Assembly: GCA_001465935.1 (NCBI GenBank)
Contig: LNKV01000020.1
Span: 1,309,252 to 1,373,251, forward strand
Direction: 5' to 3'
Source of the DNA: Clarireedia homoeocarpa
Taxonomy: Eukaryota > Ascomycota > Leotiomycetes > Helotiales > Rutstroemiaceae
Length of the DNA: 64,000 bases
The position numbers and the translations under genes were made by a program. Positions 11,246 to 22,806 of the stretch are shown in pieces. Under the pieces are notes generated by a model. It searched no databases and was not told where the DNA came from. It saw only the letters and a list, made by a program, of their open reading frames with translations. Within the stretch, counting starts at the first letter, position 1, and each line of letters starts with the position of its first letter.

Positions 11246-14200
11246 CTAGAGAGCAGATTCCTTCTTCTCCTCTCTCAGCGTCTTTAACTGCGACTCGAAA
11301 TCCTTCTCGACCCACTCCCAGTAAGTTCTCCACGTCTGGTGCTGACTGCCCTGTGCACCACCCATCGCCGTGCTTGCAGCCGGAATATGAGAGTGTAGAT
11401 TCAATGTCGCACGAAGCGTGCTCTTCACGGCCTCATCTTGTTTCTCGATCTCTTGTTTGACAGCGGTATCCTTGAGCTTGATAGACAGAGTACTGCGGAA
11501 GCAGTCTGCGATGGCATCAAGGCGTCGCATAGTCTCGTCAGGATCAAGAACGACCAACTTATTGAGCATGAGGATACAAAGTGCTCGAATGTCGTGCTCG
11601 TCTTTCAAGCCCGCAATGATACGGTCATAAAAGTCCAGGATATTGATGCGTGAGAATGCAGTCTCCATAAGAGCGTATAAGGTTTCGTATGCACTCTATG
11701 GGTTTTGTTAGCTATGCACGCCACAGGGCAGGAAATATAAAATTTTACATACCTTGCGAACTTCAAGGCCATCGTCAACTTTGTGCTTGAAAGGTCCCAT
11801 CATTACCTCACGGATAAGTTCCGGTTTGATTTGCGACTCATTCATTACAAGAGGGAGTAGCTGCGGGAGGTTAGGGTTAATCAGCTCTGGCTTGTTGTGA
11901 GCAGCTGCATTCAAAGTAGTTAAAGCTAATCGACGGTTCTCCAATTCGGAGTCGAGAAGCATAACTTTGAGCATATCGATCAACATCGCTTTAAGTACCG
12001 AGTCAAAGGACTCGTCACTATCAGACAATGTGTAACGAATAGCCTGTATAACCATTGCTCGCACTGAAGCAGATGGGTCTGAAAGATAATTCTAAATCAT
12101 AGTTAGCTTCTGGGCGATTTATTATATTAAAGAAGATTACCTTCAATTGTGGCATAAATGCCTTTGGATCAATCATAGCCAATCGACCAATACATTCTGC
12201 ACCAATAGCTTTATTGTCCTCGGCTTGCGAGGCTGAAAGTAGTCTCTCCCAGAGCGATGCTATGTGCTGGGTGATGTCCGCGGGTTTGTTTCCTGCCTGC
12301 TGAAGTATCTCTTTGATGGAATGTAGAAGTAAAAATTCATCGCCACTCTTGCCCATCAAGCTTAATATCTCAGGAAGATATACTGTGATGTTACCAACCC
12401 CAGCACGACCTAGTGCTACAGCTGCAGCGAGAGGCACTTTGTCGGAGCGCGATTTGAATTGAGAGGTGAAAGTAGATGGCTTCAGAGGTGAGTTGGCACC
12501 TAACTGCAAACCAGCCTCTCCAAGCACAGCCAATGCCAGGCATTGCTTAGCTTCATCAGATGAGTTGTTGTGCAATTCTTCCAAGAAGTTGTCAAGAGTG
12601 ACGCCCACAGAGGACCCTCCATAAACAAGCAGAGTTCCAATGGCCTTTCCAACAACTGTAGGATCCCCGCGGGTGCTAACTTCCTGAAGAAGCCCAGCCA
12701 TCAATTGCTGACCTACTCCTTGCTTACCAATATTGGTGACTAGGAGTAGTAGTGCATCAAGGACGGAGCCTCCCAGATTTACGACCAAGAGGTCGCACAG
12801 AGCTTCATTTAATTGTTTAGTAGCAACTAGATTAGCATCATCGAGAACTAAATGAGCCAACACCAACAAAGCTGGTCCCAGGAGATGCAAATCGACGCTA
12901 TTTAGAAGAGGCAGTAGTGCGCTAAGGAGACCTTCGATAGTAGGGGCGTCCAGTGAGTTTCGCGCAGCTGGCGAGATTATTAGATTTTTGAGCGCACCAA
13001 GACTTGCACCGCGCAATGATCGGTTTGCTTTGCGGAGTTGCGCAGAAAGTTCTAACGAGACTTCGCGAATCCATTCGGGACGAAGCTGATCTTTGGTTTT
13101 TGACAAAGCAGCAATGGTATCAATGGCTCGAACCGCAGCAAAACGGGTCGTTTCATTCTTAAGTCGATCACTAAGGATATCTAGTGCAGCGGTTCGGTCA
13201 TCCGATGAGAGTAGTGATGAACCCTCGGGACTAGCTGTACGGGCGAGCATGATACCAAGACCATGGATTGCCCGCTGTCGGACTTCTACATCCGCATCAG
13301 TAGCGGAGACTCGTCCCACAATGACTTGGTATAACTTTGCAAGGTCCTCTTGATGGTTCTGCTTCACAGTTCTCGATCTAGGAGGTGTTAATGCCTTCAC
13401 AAGCTGCTCGGCGGTACCAATAGCTTCTCCGGAAATCTTATAAAATTTATCATTCACAGCTGATACAACACCTGGCAAAATCTTTGGAAGAAATGGCTGT
13501 AAGACACTCGAAGAATGGGTCTTCGATATGTCCCCAAGGAATTTCAGAGCAGCAATTCGGAGGGTGTTAGCAGTTGCAGAGGCAGCGCCACCACTTGCGA
13601 TTGTTCCTGAGGAACTTGTCGAACCAGATGGTGATTTGAGCGCTTCCATAACAGGATCAACAAGCTGACCGAAAAATTCCGCAAGTCCCCCATTTTGAAC
13701 GGAGACCATACTATCCAAGAGGTTGATGAGTGCCTGCTTCGTCGGAATCGAGCTTGTCTTCAGCAGCTTAACAGTGGCCCGGACGATAGAAGGACTCAAC
13801 TTTGCCAGATCTGCTCGGGGACCAGAAGCAGGAAGTGGCTCTACTGTAGGCGAAGTCAAACCAGCGGACATCGATAAAAGAGCCTTTGAGTCGTAAGTTG
13901 CAGAAAAACTACTTTCCCGTCTTCTCTTCCGACTCTGAGAGGGTTGATTGAAACTCAAAGCGTCATCTGCTGCAAAGTCGACTAATACACCTTCACCAGT
14001 CTTACGAATAAGCGATGTCATGACCGCGATAACCTCCAGTCGCACATTTTCCTCGCGCTCATTGAATCTTTGAACAAGGGTAGGCGCTACTTGTGCGTAT
14101 AATGTGCCGTCGTCGAGTAGATCACCACTGCCCCTGGTCGAAATTAAAGTGTACAGTGTCTTGGCAGCACATCTTCGGACTTTCCAACTCGCGTCATCAT

Positions 14201-15465
14201 CATCATCATCAAATCCAGCTTCGGCCTCAAAGTCCTCATCGTCGTCAAAATCAGCCATATCATCTTCATCAGGTTGAGTACCTCCCATTTCTTCATCATC
14301 ATCGTCATTGTAGTTTGGGTCATACTTAAGGAACCGAAGAGCAGCAGCGATTGTTTCCTCAGTGTAAGGACGCATCTCGGTACCACATGATGCTAAAAAA
14401 CCCTCGAGGGCTACGAGGGCAGCTTCCCGAACATCATCAACCTCGGGATCTCTCTCGCCATCTTCTGCGGAATTTTCCAGTTGATCCGAAAGTTCCTGCT
14501 CACTTAGTGCACTAAGAACGAATGGCGCTAGTAATTTCAAGTATGGCCCAAAACGCGATGGGATCGATCGGGCCATTGAACCGAGAATGGTGATATAAAG
14601 TCGTCTCTGTACTGGGGTAAGATGTGGGTTGCGAAGATGCTCGATCAAATGAGAGACAAAACCGCTCAAATCGTTGTCGGTCAAGTACATTGCCAATAAA
14701 GATACGGCCACTACAGCACGTTTCTTAACAACCGAGCTAGCTCTCTCTGCTTCTAAAATGCTGACGACCAGATTTTGGAGCGCCTCAACTTCGGGTTGTT
14801 GTAACATCGGACCAAAACATCGTGCGACTTCGATCAGAACATCAACTGCGTCGGAATCTATTTCGGTGGTCGAAGACGGTTCGAGCATACCAGGAGGGGG
14901 TGGTGGCAGTTTTGCACCCTTGTTGGGTTTCTGAAGGACAACACGTCCAACCAATCTGGGTATGAGAACTCTGCTGACAGCGGAATATGCCTCGAGCACA
15001 TCCTTTGATGGAGAAACACCGCTGATAGGTCTTGGGAGTGTGACAACTACCGTTCGTAAAGCCATCGAGGGAATGGAATTGTCCACCGAATTCTCGGTGC
15101 TCAAAGTTGAAAGTCTTTCGAGCATAGGAGCTAGAATGCTGTTCGGGACTTTGGTGACCAACGGGGCTAGACTATAAGAAATTGATTAGAATCTAGCAAA
15201 AGGCCAATGGTGATATGGTAACGAGCCATTTTATAGCCAAATTCTGTACTTCTCCATTCTGATCATCCAACGTTCGAATGATCCCATCCACAGTCTTAGC
15301 AGCAGTATTGTAATCGTTATGCAGAAAGTCGGGTTTTCCAACAGTCAACACTTGGAAGAGATCGTTCAAGGACATAAATCGATAATCAGGGTCAGCATCG
15401 TGGAGTTTGGGCAGTAAAGCCGCAACCGTTTGTGATGTTGGATTTGTTGTAATAGCGTTCGACAT
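11246..15465 (-). CDS. CAND1: CAND1/TIP120 cullin-associated exchange factor
   Basis: Read on the minus strand: exons 15465-15227, 15171-12141, 12091-11753 and 11695-11246, 1352 residues. CAND1 binds unneddylated cullin-RING ligases and exchanges their substrate receptors. The protein is a continuous HEAT-repeat array with an Asp/Glu-rich loop at about 365-410 and the C-terminal TIP120 domain (DPSASVRAMVIQAIRYTLSDSDE through KPELIREVMMGPFKHKVDDGLEVRK). The first intron must use a GC donor (GCTCGT at 15226): only that splice gives QNLAIKCLAPLVTK, matching the KCLGPLV of animal CAND1. The two other introns are GT-AG in phase 0. In Aspergillus nidulans the homologue is split into two genes (CandA-N and CandA-C, recalled); here it is one reading frame. 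It shares an 822-bp divergent promoter region with the next gene. Confidence 0.95.
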
Positions 15466-16287
15466 CGTGAAAGCGAAGCTTGTGGTTCATGTGATATTGG
15501 TCGTTGGGAGAAGGATAAGGTAGAGGAGATATCGATGGTATCAAACTACCATAGATTCCGTACTGTAGAGTTCGTCAGTTTATTTTTTGTACGGCAGACA
15601 GCTGCCTAGCAGACGTGTGTTGATAGCTTCAAAGCGGAGCAGAAAGCGAGAGTCAATGAAAGATCATCTACCTTTAGATAATGCTCCTTGGGAGGTCAAA
15701 CAAAGAAGACGATAGCTCTTAGCTTCGGCGCAAGTTCTGGCGCTTGAGAGATTTTTGATCAATCAGAGAAATAAGGAATGGTTGTTTGCTCTATGATCGA
15801 TAGCTGGAGGACAATTTGCTGATCCCATCCCACCAAGCACCGAAAGCTACATACGGCGGAGAGAAGTGGCAGAGTAGGAGTGGCTGGTGAGTGGCTCATG
15901 AGTGGCCCGAGTGGTACTAATTCTAAATACAGGAACATGCGGAACAAGAAGTGGTGGGGTTAAATTGATGCCTACAGAATAAGGCATAAATTAGCTTTTG
16001 CATGGACCTTTCTCGCTCAAAGCTCTATCCCGAGCTTAACTCGTATGACTGACTGCTGGCGTCACTCGTCACTGGGATTGAGCACCGCAAAAATTCCGGG
16101 CAACCCAGCCATCTGTCTACTTTTTGTTCCTTTGCAACACAAACACCTAACACTACCGCTGCGCTTCACCATTTCCAATTGATATAGTACGTCTCTTCTT
16201 TACCCAAAAATTTAATATTTGTACCCAAAACTAATTTCTGCGGATTTTCAGCACACTTCTCCGCCCACTTTTCAACCCCTCCGAAAA
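15466..16287. promoter_or_regulatory. Divergent intergenic region
   Basis: This lies between the starts of the CAND1 gene (-) and the mitochondrial protein gene (+), so it should carry both promoters. A cluster of gagtggc words lies at about 15878-15912. No coding frame is supported. I cannot name a transcription-factor site with confidence. Confidence 0.45.
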
Positions 16288-17195
16288 ATGGCATTCTCCA
16301 GAGCAGCAATCCTGCGAAATTTGCGCAACTTCCGAGCAAGACCGACAGCAGCTCGACCTCAATTGGTAAACCAGATCGCCAAAAGGACTTATGCTAGCCA
16401 TGGAGGCCACGAATCAACAAAAGCAGGAGGTGACGCTGTCTGGTTAGTTGAGACAGATTCCTCCGGTTTCTTCAGATAAAATGGCCGTTAACGAACACGT
16501 CATTTAGGGCCGCCGGAGCTGTAACTGTTACCCTCCCAACATGCTACTACCTTCTACAAAATGGTCCAGATACTTCTGCTCATGGTCATGGCGGTCATGG
16601 CGATAGTCACGGAAAAGATCACGCCAAAGAGCACGCCAAAGAACACGAGGAACCTGCCGAGGAACCTGCTCAAGAAGAATCCAAGGATGAGGATAAGCCA
16701 GAAGCTGAGGAGAAGTCTGAAGAGAAGTCCGAGGAGAAGTCTGAGGACAAAGAAGGCTCTGGTGACAAGGAAAAACACAAGGAGTCAGCCAATTCTGGTC
16801 CTTCCCATGATGACAGTGTTGTCTCAGCGGATGAGAAGAATGTTCGCAAGTCATCCCCCGATGCAAAGGGCGGGAGCAAGGCTAGGATAGAAAGCCAGCA
16901 AGCAACGAAGCAAGGCTTGAAGGAACCGGTAGGAGGAGAGGGCGAGCCAACGGATAAGGTTTGATTCAATGTTCACAAGATAGTAGCTTTGAGACTGACA
17001 AGCAAATAGCCTGCGGCTTCAAAAGAACCTCTCGGCAAGAACTCTCAATCGGCCAAGCAAGAAGGTCTCAGCAACACGGATACCAAGCACTCTGGAGACG
17101 TTACCAACGACCCAAACAAGAGCTCAAAGGGCGAGGGCTCTGTGGAAACTGCAAAGGTTAAGGGAACTGTCGACCCCTCTCGGCCACAAGTGTAA
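16288..17195 (+). CDS. Mitochondrial membrane protein with acidic/basic tail
   Basis: Three exons, 16288-16442, 16508-16958 and 17010-17195, give 263 residues. The coding frame of the last two exons has no usable ATG of its own, so they are easily missed. The N-terminus (MAFSRAAILRNLRNFRARP, then RTYASHGGHES) is a strong mitochondrial presequence. One short hydrophobic stretch follows (about 52-67, WAAGAVTVTLPTCYYLL). The rest is hydrophilic: a His/Gly/Asp-rich stretch (AHGHGGHGDSHGKDH), then repeated EEKSEEKSE/K blocks and a Lys/Ser-rich end, all probably disordered. Similar short fungal proteins with a presequence, one anchor and a charged tail exist, but I do not recognise a named function. 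I infer an inner-membrane protein. Junction phases are consistent (phase 2, then phase 0). Confidence 0.75.
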
Positions 17196-17869
17196 ATATG
17201 AAGCCCTGAGCATTTACGATAGCTTTGTGAAGTTCACTTGAGAACCTCGGTTTCGAAAATTTTGTTTGGAAAGGAGCCATGCGGATGTTAATCCTATCTA
17301 AGAGAGACCTGATTCTCAGGGCTGCAAGATTCTCGATACGATTTATGTTGGCGGTGCTTAATAGAGAGATATGAATTGACAGTGCACATAATGTATTCTA
17401 AGTGCCATTAGTTCGAATTTCAAAAGCTATTTTTCTCTTCTGTACTTCTAGTCCTACGTTGATTTCTTTGGTTATTCATCCTAATCTGCCGTTTTGATCA
17501 CTTTATTTTGGAGTCTAGTGGGCGTAAATCATCTGGTCAGCGGTTTGGAATGCATTACTGCTGCGATATCGTAACTCCCTTTTAAGTAGCTGCCTACAAG
17601 AAGGTAAATGAATCAGAGCTCACGCAGGAAAGGCCTTCCATGGATTGGAAGGTCGATCTGTGACTCGTGTTCGGGAAGGAACAATGGGTATCTTTTACTG
17701 TAGCATTTCATTCTGTCTCTTTTCCTCTCCTCTTGCAACAAACAATAAATTTATCAACTTGGGCACACAAATATCACTACCAGGTGCATCGTAAGTCAAG
17801 AAATCTTCAATATCAAGCATATGGGCTAAACTCAAAGCAGGCTCTGTCAAATATCTTCATCTGCTCAGA
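17196..17869. other. Intergenic before the PLAC8-repeat gene
   Basis: No gene is supported. It holds the end of the mitochondrial protein transcript and the promoter/leader of the PLAC8 gene. Confidence 0.3.
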
Positions 17870-20577
17870 ATGGGTAAAAACAGACAGCCACCAGGAAAAC
17901 AGAACTCTTCCATTAAGAAGTATCATTTATCTACATTCACTCCAGTTCATAGACAATCTCTCGCTGTCACCTCGGCCATGGCCCAAAATACGCCGACAAA
18001 TCTGATTACTCCCTCGCAATGCCCAATACCTCACCAGCCCCCAAGACACGAATTAATGCACTACAAACGAAACAAACCAGAAAAGACCTGGAAAAGCGAC
18101 TGGATGGTCCCTTTTTGCCATGAGCCTTCTGGGGATATAGGCACGTGTTGTATGGCCTGGTTCATGCCATGCGTAATGCACGGGAAGACTCATTGGCGTT
18201 TGAGAGAAGTCTCACTTGGTCAGGATCCTCACGATTGGCATGCTTCTGAAGGTTGTAATAAAATGTGCTGGATGCATGGACTACTGGGAGGCTGCTGCTG
18301 TATAGGAGGTAAGAATGTTAGCGAACTAACTTCAGAAGCTTCCGCTGACCAATGCAAATAGTCGTCCTCACTGCCTTACAGCGTGCAAGAATTCGAGCCC
18401 AATACAGAATCAATGGTCATTTCGGATATGATTGCTTCAGTGCAATCTTCTGCCATCCCTGTACCTTAGCCCAAAATGACCGTGAAGTTCGAGCTCGAGA
18501 AGGTGCTGTTGAGCTGGCTAAACGTACTGAGATGTTTGGACAACCCCAGATGTCCCAGCCTAAGTTGCAGCAGCCGATGAGATATGCGTCGCCGCGTGTT
18601 ACTGATGCAGAAAATCTCGAATTGAGAGAAAACCGGATATTCAGACAAGAAGGAAAGAAGCTGCAAAAACGATATGCTAAGATTGCGGACATGAAAGAGA
18701 TCGCAGCCGAGCCCGAGAGGGAGAGTAATGTATCAGTGGCTGAAGCAAGCAGGAATTTGGAGCAGTCTGAAGTTATGGGATTATATGTAGGACACATTGG
18801 TGGTAGATCTGATGGTGGCGGATCATCTAGGAGACCAGAAAGCCGAGGAAGCTTCTCTAGCCTATCGAATTGCAGCACTGTCGTTTATGAGTCGCCCCAA
18901 TCAACCGTAAAGGTCAAGCAGCATAGTTTGCGAGGTTGCGAAAAGATCAGACCATCAGGAATGCAACAACTTTCCTACGTTCATGACTTTACCGACTCTC
19001 ATGTCACCAAATCAGTTCTGGATTACTATGAGGAAGAGGAGAAGTATCTACAACAATTTGGAATTGGCCGCAGTCTAATCACGTCCACTATCGATGCTGA
19101 GCCTTCTAAATCTACTATGCAGCATGCCTTGGATGATTGTGCTGCTAAGTTTGGCCTATCTTGCAGTACTGCCAGCACGGTCCGACAACATCGTCTTACA
19201 ACATGCGAAGTAGTCGATCCTGCTCAATCGGCCACCTTAAGCCAGCACCCGATCGAAGAATGTGATCTCGAATCAGCAGGTTCGTCAAGTCAACCAGGGT
19301 CATCTAAGCAACATCGATTTTCGAGTTCCGCTGCTCGCTCTGGTCAGGGCGGAAAAAATTCCATGTCACCATCCAGAGCATCTAGTCCAGTCATGCAACT
19401 ACCACGAGATCAACAGCAATTATTGAAAGATTGCCCACCACTGATGTCTTCCTTCAGTACTCCTTTATTAAGAGAGCACAGTTTAGAAAGCTGTAACATC
19501 CCGGATTCTATTCAGGCTTGTGAGGAACACTTGCTAGATAATTGTGAGCTTGAGTCTACTTCGGCTAGCCCTGCTCGTCCCCGCCAGCACCGCTTTGCAA
19601 GCTGCTCTATACTTGATCTCTCTGAATCTTCGAGTCCGAAACCTATTAAGCAGCATCGCATTGCAAGCTGCAGTGCCCTTAGTCCTTCTTCAAGTAGCAA
19701 GAACTCAGCCACATTGGACAATGCTTCAACAATTTCTGCATCGAGTACTCCTCATAAGCTGAAGCAGTGTTGTTCAATCAGCTGTATCGCTCAAAGTCCT
19801 ATACCTGAAACTGAAGAGCACTTCCTTGTTGACTGTGCTGGAAATTCTGGAAATGCTAGCCCAGTCAAACAGCACGCAATTGCAGACTGCGACGCGAGAT
19901 CCGAAATTCAAGAAGAGAAGCAGCATCTGCTGGCTCAATCTGCGGGCGACTCTGGACCAGCCACTCCACTCAAACAACACCGTATCGTCAGTTGCGTTGT
20001 CAGTAGTGCATCCTCGAGTAAGCACAACTCTCTATTGGGCCATCAACACAGATTAGCTAGCTGTCCTGCCCTCATTCCAGAGAAGAAAACAATGTCACAT
20101 GTCGTTGGGGGGAATCAACTGGTCGATGTTGGTAATAATGACCAAACTATAGGCAGACACAGCTACACAGATTTTTTGCATAATCTGGATGATTGTCTGA
20201 CACCGGCGCAGAGAGTTAAACGGGAAGCCGATGAGAAGAAAGGATTGATGCAGGGTGATAAGGATAGGGAGGCGCAGGTCGCGGAGAGGGGAGAAGTTAG
20301 GATTAGCGACTATGCAAGTCATGAGAGTGATTTGCAGTACTCGCTTGCGCAGGTGCTGGCGTTAAGCCATGAGAATGGAGAGATTGGTCAAAGCAGGGAC
20401 GGGACGGTGAGGACTATGAGAGGAGACAAGAAGGGGAAGGGGAAGGACAAGGGAAAGAAGAAGGAGAAGGCAAAGGGATCAGAGAGGTCGAAGAAGATGG
20501 TGGATTCAGAAGGGAGTGGTGTTAGTGCATTTGCGAGTTATTTCGGGTTCAATACGGGGAAGAAGACGGATGAGTAG
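17870..20577 (+). CDS. PLAC8-domain protein with ~17 QH-x4-C repeats
   Basis: Exons 17870-18308 and 18362-20577 (phase 1, GTAAGA donor, acceptor at 18361) give 884 residues; the better-context ATG at 17978 (gccATGg) would give 848. Residues ~78-180 form a Cys-rich PLAC8-like domain: GTCCMAWFMPCVMHGK, then CNKMCWMHGLLGGCCCIGG, then GHFGYDCFSAIFCHPCTLAQND. PLAC8 proteins are membrane-associated and linked to cadmium resistance and cell-size control. After a charged helix (~180-300) come about 17 degenerate copies of [KRE][QE]H-x-[LIF]-x-x-C between residues ~332 and 758 (18916-20196), separated by Ser/Pro linkers that often carry an SP or TP site 3-5 residues before the motif. The C-terminus ends in a Lys/Gly-rich tract and a short hydrophobic tail. 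I know of no described family with this repeat; its function is unknown. His/Cys metal binding or phospho-regulated docking are the two readings. Confidence 0.8.
18916..20196 (+). repeat. Coding repeat array, QH-x4-C motif
   Basis: Seventeen copies are visible in the PLAC8 protein, in order: KQHSLRGC, MQHALDDC, RQHRLTTC, SQHPIEEC, KQHRFSSS, QQQLLKDC, REHSLESC, EEHLLDNC, RQHRFASC, KQHRIASC, KQCCSISC, EEHFLVDC, KQHAIADC, KQHLLAQS, KQHRIVSC, HQHRLASC, LHNLDDC. Two have lost the Cys and two the His. Spacing is irregular (about 15-50 residues) and the DNA is diverged between copies, so the array is old and kept at protein level rather than a recent tandem expansion. Confidence 0.8.
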
Positions 20578-21351
20578 GTGGTTTGTGAATAAGGCACTTT
20601 AGCAGAGGGGGAAGGAGGATCGGAAGGATTGGGATTCTGGGGTAGGGATTCTGGGGTATTTTTGTGGAAATCAAGGAAGCTGGTAGGGCGGACTATCGTT
20701 ACCGGTGCACTGTGTGCATACAGCGTAGAAACTAAGTATAAGTATGGTGGGAGTTTATCCGGCGTTTGTGTATTCACACTCCTATGATTTCTTTGGGCTC
20801 ATGTTCTGTGCCTACGCATAAATAAATCATTTTGCCCATTGGTGCGTTCCAGTGATTAACGCATCTCATGTGTTGTGTGTTGTTGTGTTGTGGATAGTCG
20901 GTGCATGCATATCATATGTAGGCACAGCGCAGTACATATTGCGGCACCATTTTCATACCCCTTCAGTTCATTATTCTCCTCATGCAGTTCAACGTGTGCG
21001 CCCTATTGATACGAAATCACGAAAACCCCAAGGCGCATGATCAAGAAGTGAGAAAACTTCGTGGGCAACGTGGCGTAAATGAAGTATATCTTCATTTTAT
21101 CGAGAGTGCTTGCAAGGTCAGCTCTTAAATGATGATGTTCGGGAAATGAGATTTTGTTGACAAGCACTGTGGAACATCTGCCGCTTACCCCTGTAAATGC
21201 ATGGCGGGGTCTAGCCAGCCTGAATCCTTCACGCCCCGTCTCACCCCACCACGAAGTAAACATCTCCGTCAAACACACCCAAAACCTTTCAATCTCACGA
21301 ACCTCCAAAAGATTGAATCACCCAGACAAACCAATTCATTCTGTCTGAAAG
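20578..21351. other. Intergenic before HEM3
   Basis: It contains a perfect 14-bp tandem duplication (gggattctggggta twice, 20631-20658) just after the PLAC8 stop codon. The rest is presumed HEM3 promoter. No gene is seen. Confidence 0.5.
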
Positions 21352-22500
21352 ATGGCTACCCACGAACAACTCGAGTCGACCTCTTCCCGCCCCATCCTCG
21401 ACCCCACCACCAGCGTACAAGAAAAACCCCCCAAAGAAGCTGCACCCCTCCGCGCCCTCTCCCACCAAGCCGAACGCGAAGCGCACGACGAAAAGGCCAG
21501 CTCCGCTCAAAACACCATTCACATCGGCACACGCAAATCTGCGCTCGCCATGGTGCAGACGGAATGGGTGAAAGCCTCGCTACAAAAATCGCATCCGCAT
21601 CTCGAGTTTGAAATCCACGCCATGTCGACCATGGGGGACAAGAACCAGACGACTGCTCTGCATGACTTTGGCGCGAAGAGCCTGTGGACGCATGAGCTGG
21701 AGGAGTTGCTGCTGAGTAGGAAATTGGATGTGGTGGTGCATTGCTTGAAGGATATGCCGACACAGTTACCGCCTAGTTGTAAGATTGGGTGTATAACTGA
21801 GCGAGAAGATCCGCGCGATGCGTTGGTTATGAAGAAGGGGAGTTCGTATAAAAGTTTGGCGGAGTTGCCAGAGGGGAGTGTGGTGGGGACGAGCAGTGTG
21901 AGGAGGAGCGCGCAGGTCAAGAAACATTATCCGCATTTGAAGTTTAAGGATGTGCGAGGCAATATTGGGACGCGGTTGAGTAAGTTGGATGCTGAGGATG
22001 GTGAGTACGCTTGCTTGATTCTAGCTGCTGCGGGATTATTAAGGATGGATTGGGGCGAGAGAATCACACAGTATTTGGACAGTAAGACGGAGGGTGGTGG
22101 TTTATTGCATGCAGTGGGTCAGGGTGCGTTAGCATTAGAGATGAGAGAAGGTGATGAGAGGATCACTGAGATCATTTCGACGCTCGAGGATCGGGCGGTT
22201 ATGCTGGCAGGGCTGGCTGAAAGAAGCTTGATGAGAACATTGGAAGGAGGTTGCAGTGTACCCATTGGAGTGGAAACAACGTGGATTGAGAAGGGGAAAC
22301 TGTTGATGAAGGCAATTGTTGTCAGTCTTGATGGTGCAGAGAGCGTCGAGGCAGAGAGGCTGGAGGAAGTTCTTACACCAAAGGATTCGGATGAGTTTGG
22401 CTGGCAGCTTGCTCAGGATTTGGTTAGCAAAGGTGCAGCCAAGATATTGGAGGCTATCAACCTCAACCGTTCAATTATCAAGGATGGTAACAATGCATAA
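21352..22500 (+). CDS. HEM3: Porphobilinogen deaminase (hydroxymethylbilane synthase)
   Basis: Single exon, 382 residues, starting at the first ATG (gaaagATGgct). The enzyme condenses four porphobilinogens to hydroxymethylbilane, the third step of haem synthesis, in the cytosol. After a ~55-residue N-terminal extension rich in Pro/Ser/Glu the family signature begins (IHIGTRKSALAMVQ), with FGAKSLWTHELEELLL, HCLKDMPTQLP, REDPRDAL, GTSSVRRSAQ and RGNIGTRLSKLD. Cys301 in LEGGCSVPIGV is the residue that carries the dipyrromethane cofactor. The extension before the catalytic fold is longer than in the yeast enzyme as I recall it. It converges on the glycine-cleavage H gene. Confidence 0.97.
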   Translation: MATHEQLESTSSRPILDPTTSVQEKPPKEAAPLRALSHQAEREAHDEKASSAQNTIHIGTRKSALAMVQTEWVKASLQKSHPHLEFEIHAMSTMGDKNQTTALHDFGAKSLWTHELEELLLSRKLDVVVHCLKDMPTQLPPSCKIGCITEREDPRDALVMKKGSSYKSLAELPEGSVVGTSSVRRSAQVKKHYPHLKFKDVRGNIGTRLSKLDAEDGEYACLILAAAGLLRMDWGERITQYLDSKTEGGGLLHAVGQGALALEMREGDERITEIISTLEDRAVMLAGLAERSLMRTLEGGCSVPIGVETTWIEKGKLLMKAIVVSLDGAESVEAERLEEVLTPKDSDEFGWQLAQDLVSKGAAKILEAINLNRSIIKDGNNA

Positions 22501-22806
22501 ACGCGCTTCTTACGAGCACACATGTATTACAAACAAGGATAGAGAGCGATCTTAGCTGGACCATTCATAGCTTATTGGGATGCATTTTTTCAAAAAATAT
22601 GCATGAATAATATGTAACTGCCTCGAGGCACAAATACCCCCTCACTTATATATCATAGTGTCCTCTGTTGAAACGAACTCCACTTCCAGTGCATGTTATC
22701 AATGTTGAGTTGAATCCCCGAGTCTATGTTCCGTACATTCGTTCCATTTTTCATTCAGCCATCCACACATTTCGAATTGCTTCTCAACTTCCATAATCCC
22801 GCCCGC
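22501..22806. other. Convergent 3' region, HEM3 and GCV3
   Basis: Short tail-to-tail spacer with AT-rich sequence. No gene or repeat is seen. Confidence 0.3.

Noticed and set aside
14093..14386. Frames with poly-Met/Asp or His-rich runs inside CAND1
   Set aside because: They are shadows of the Asp-rich loop of the real CAND1 frame.
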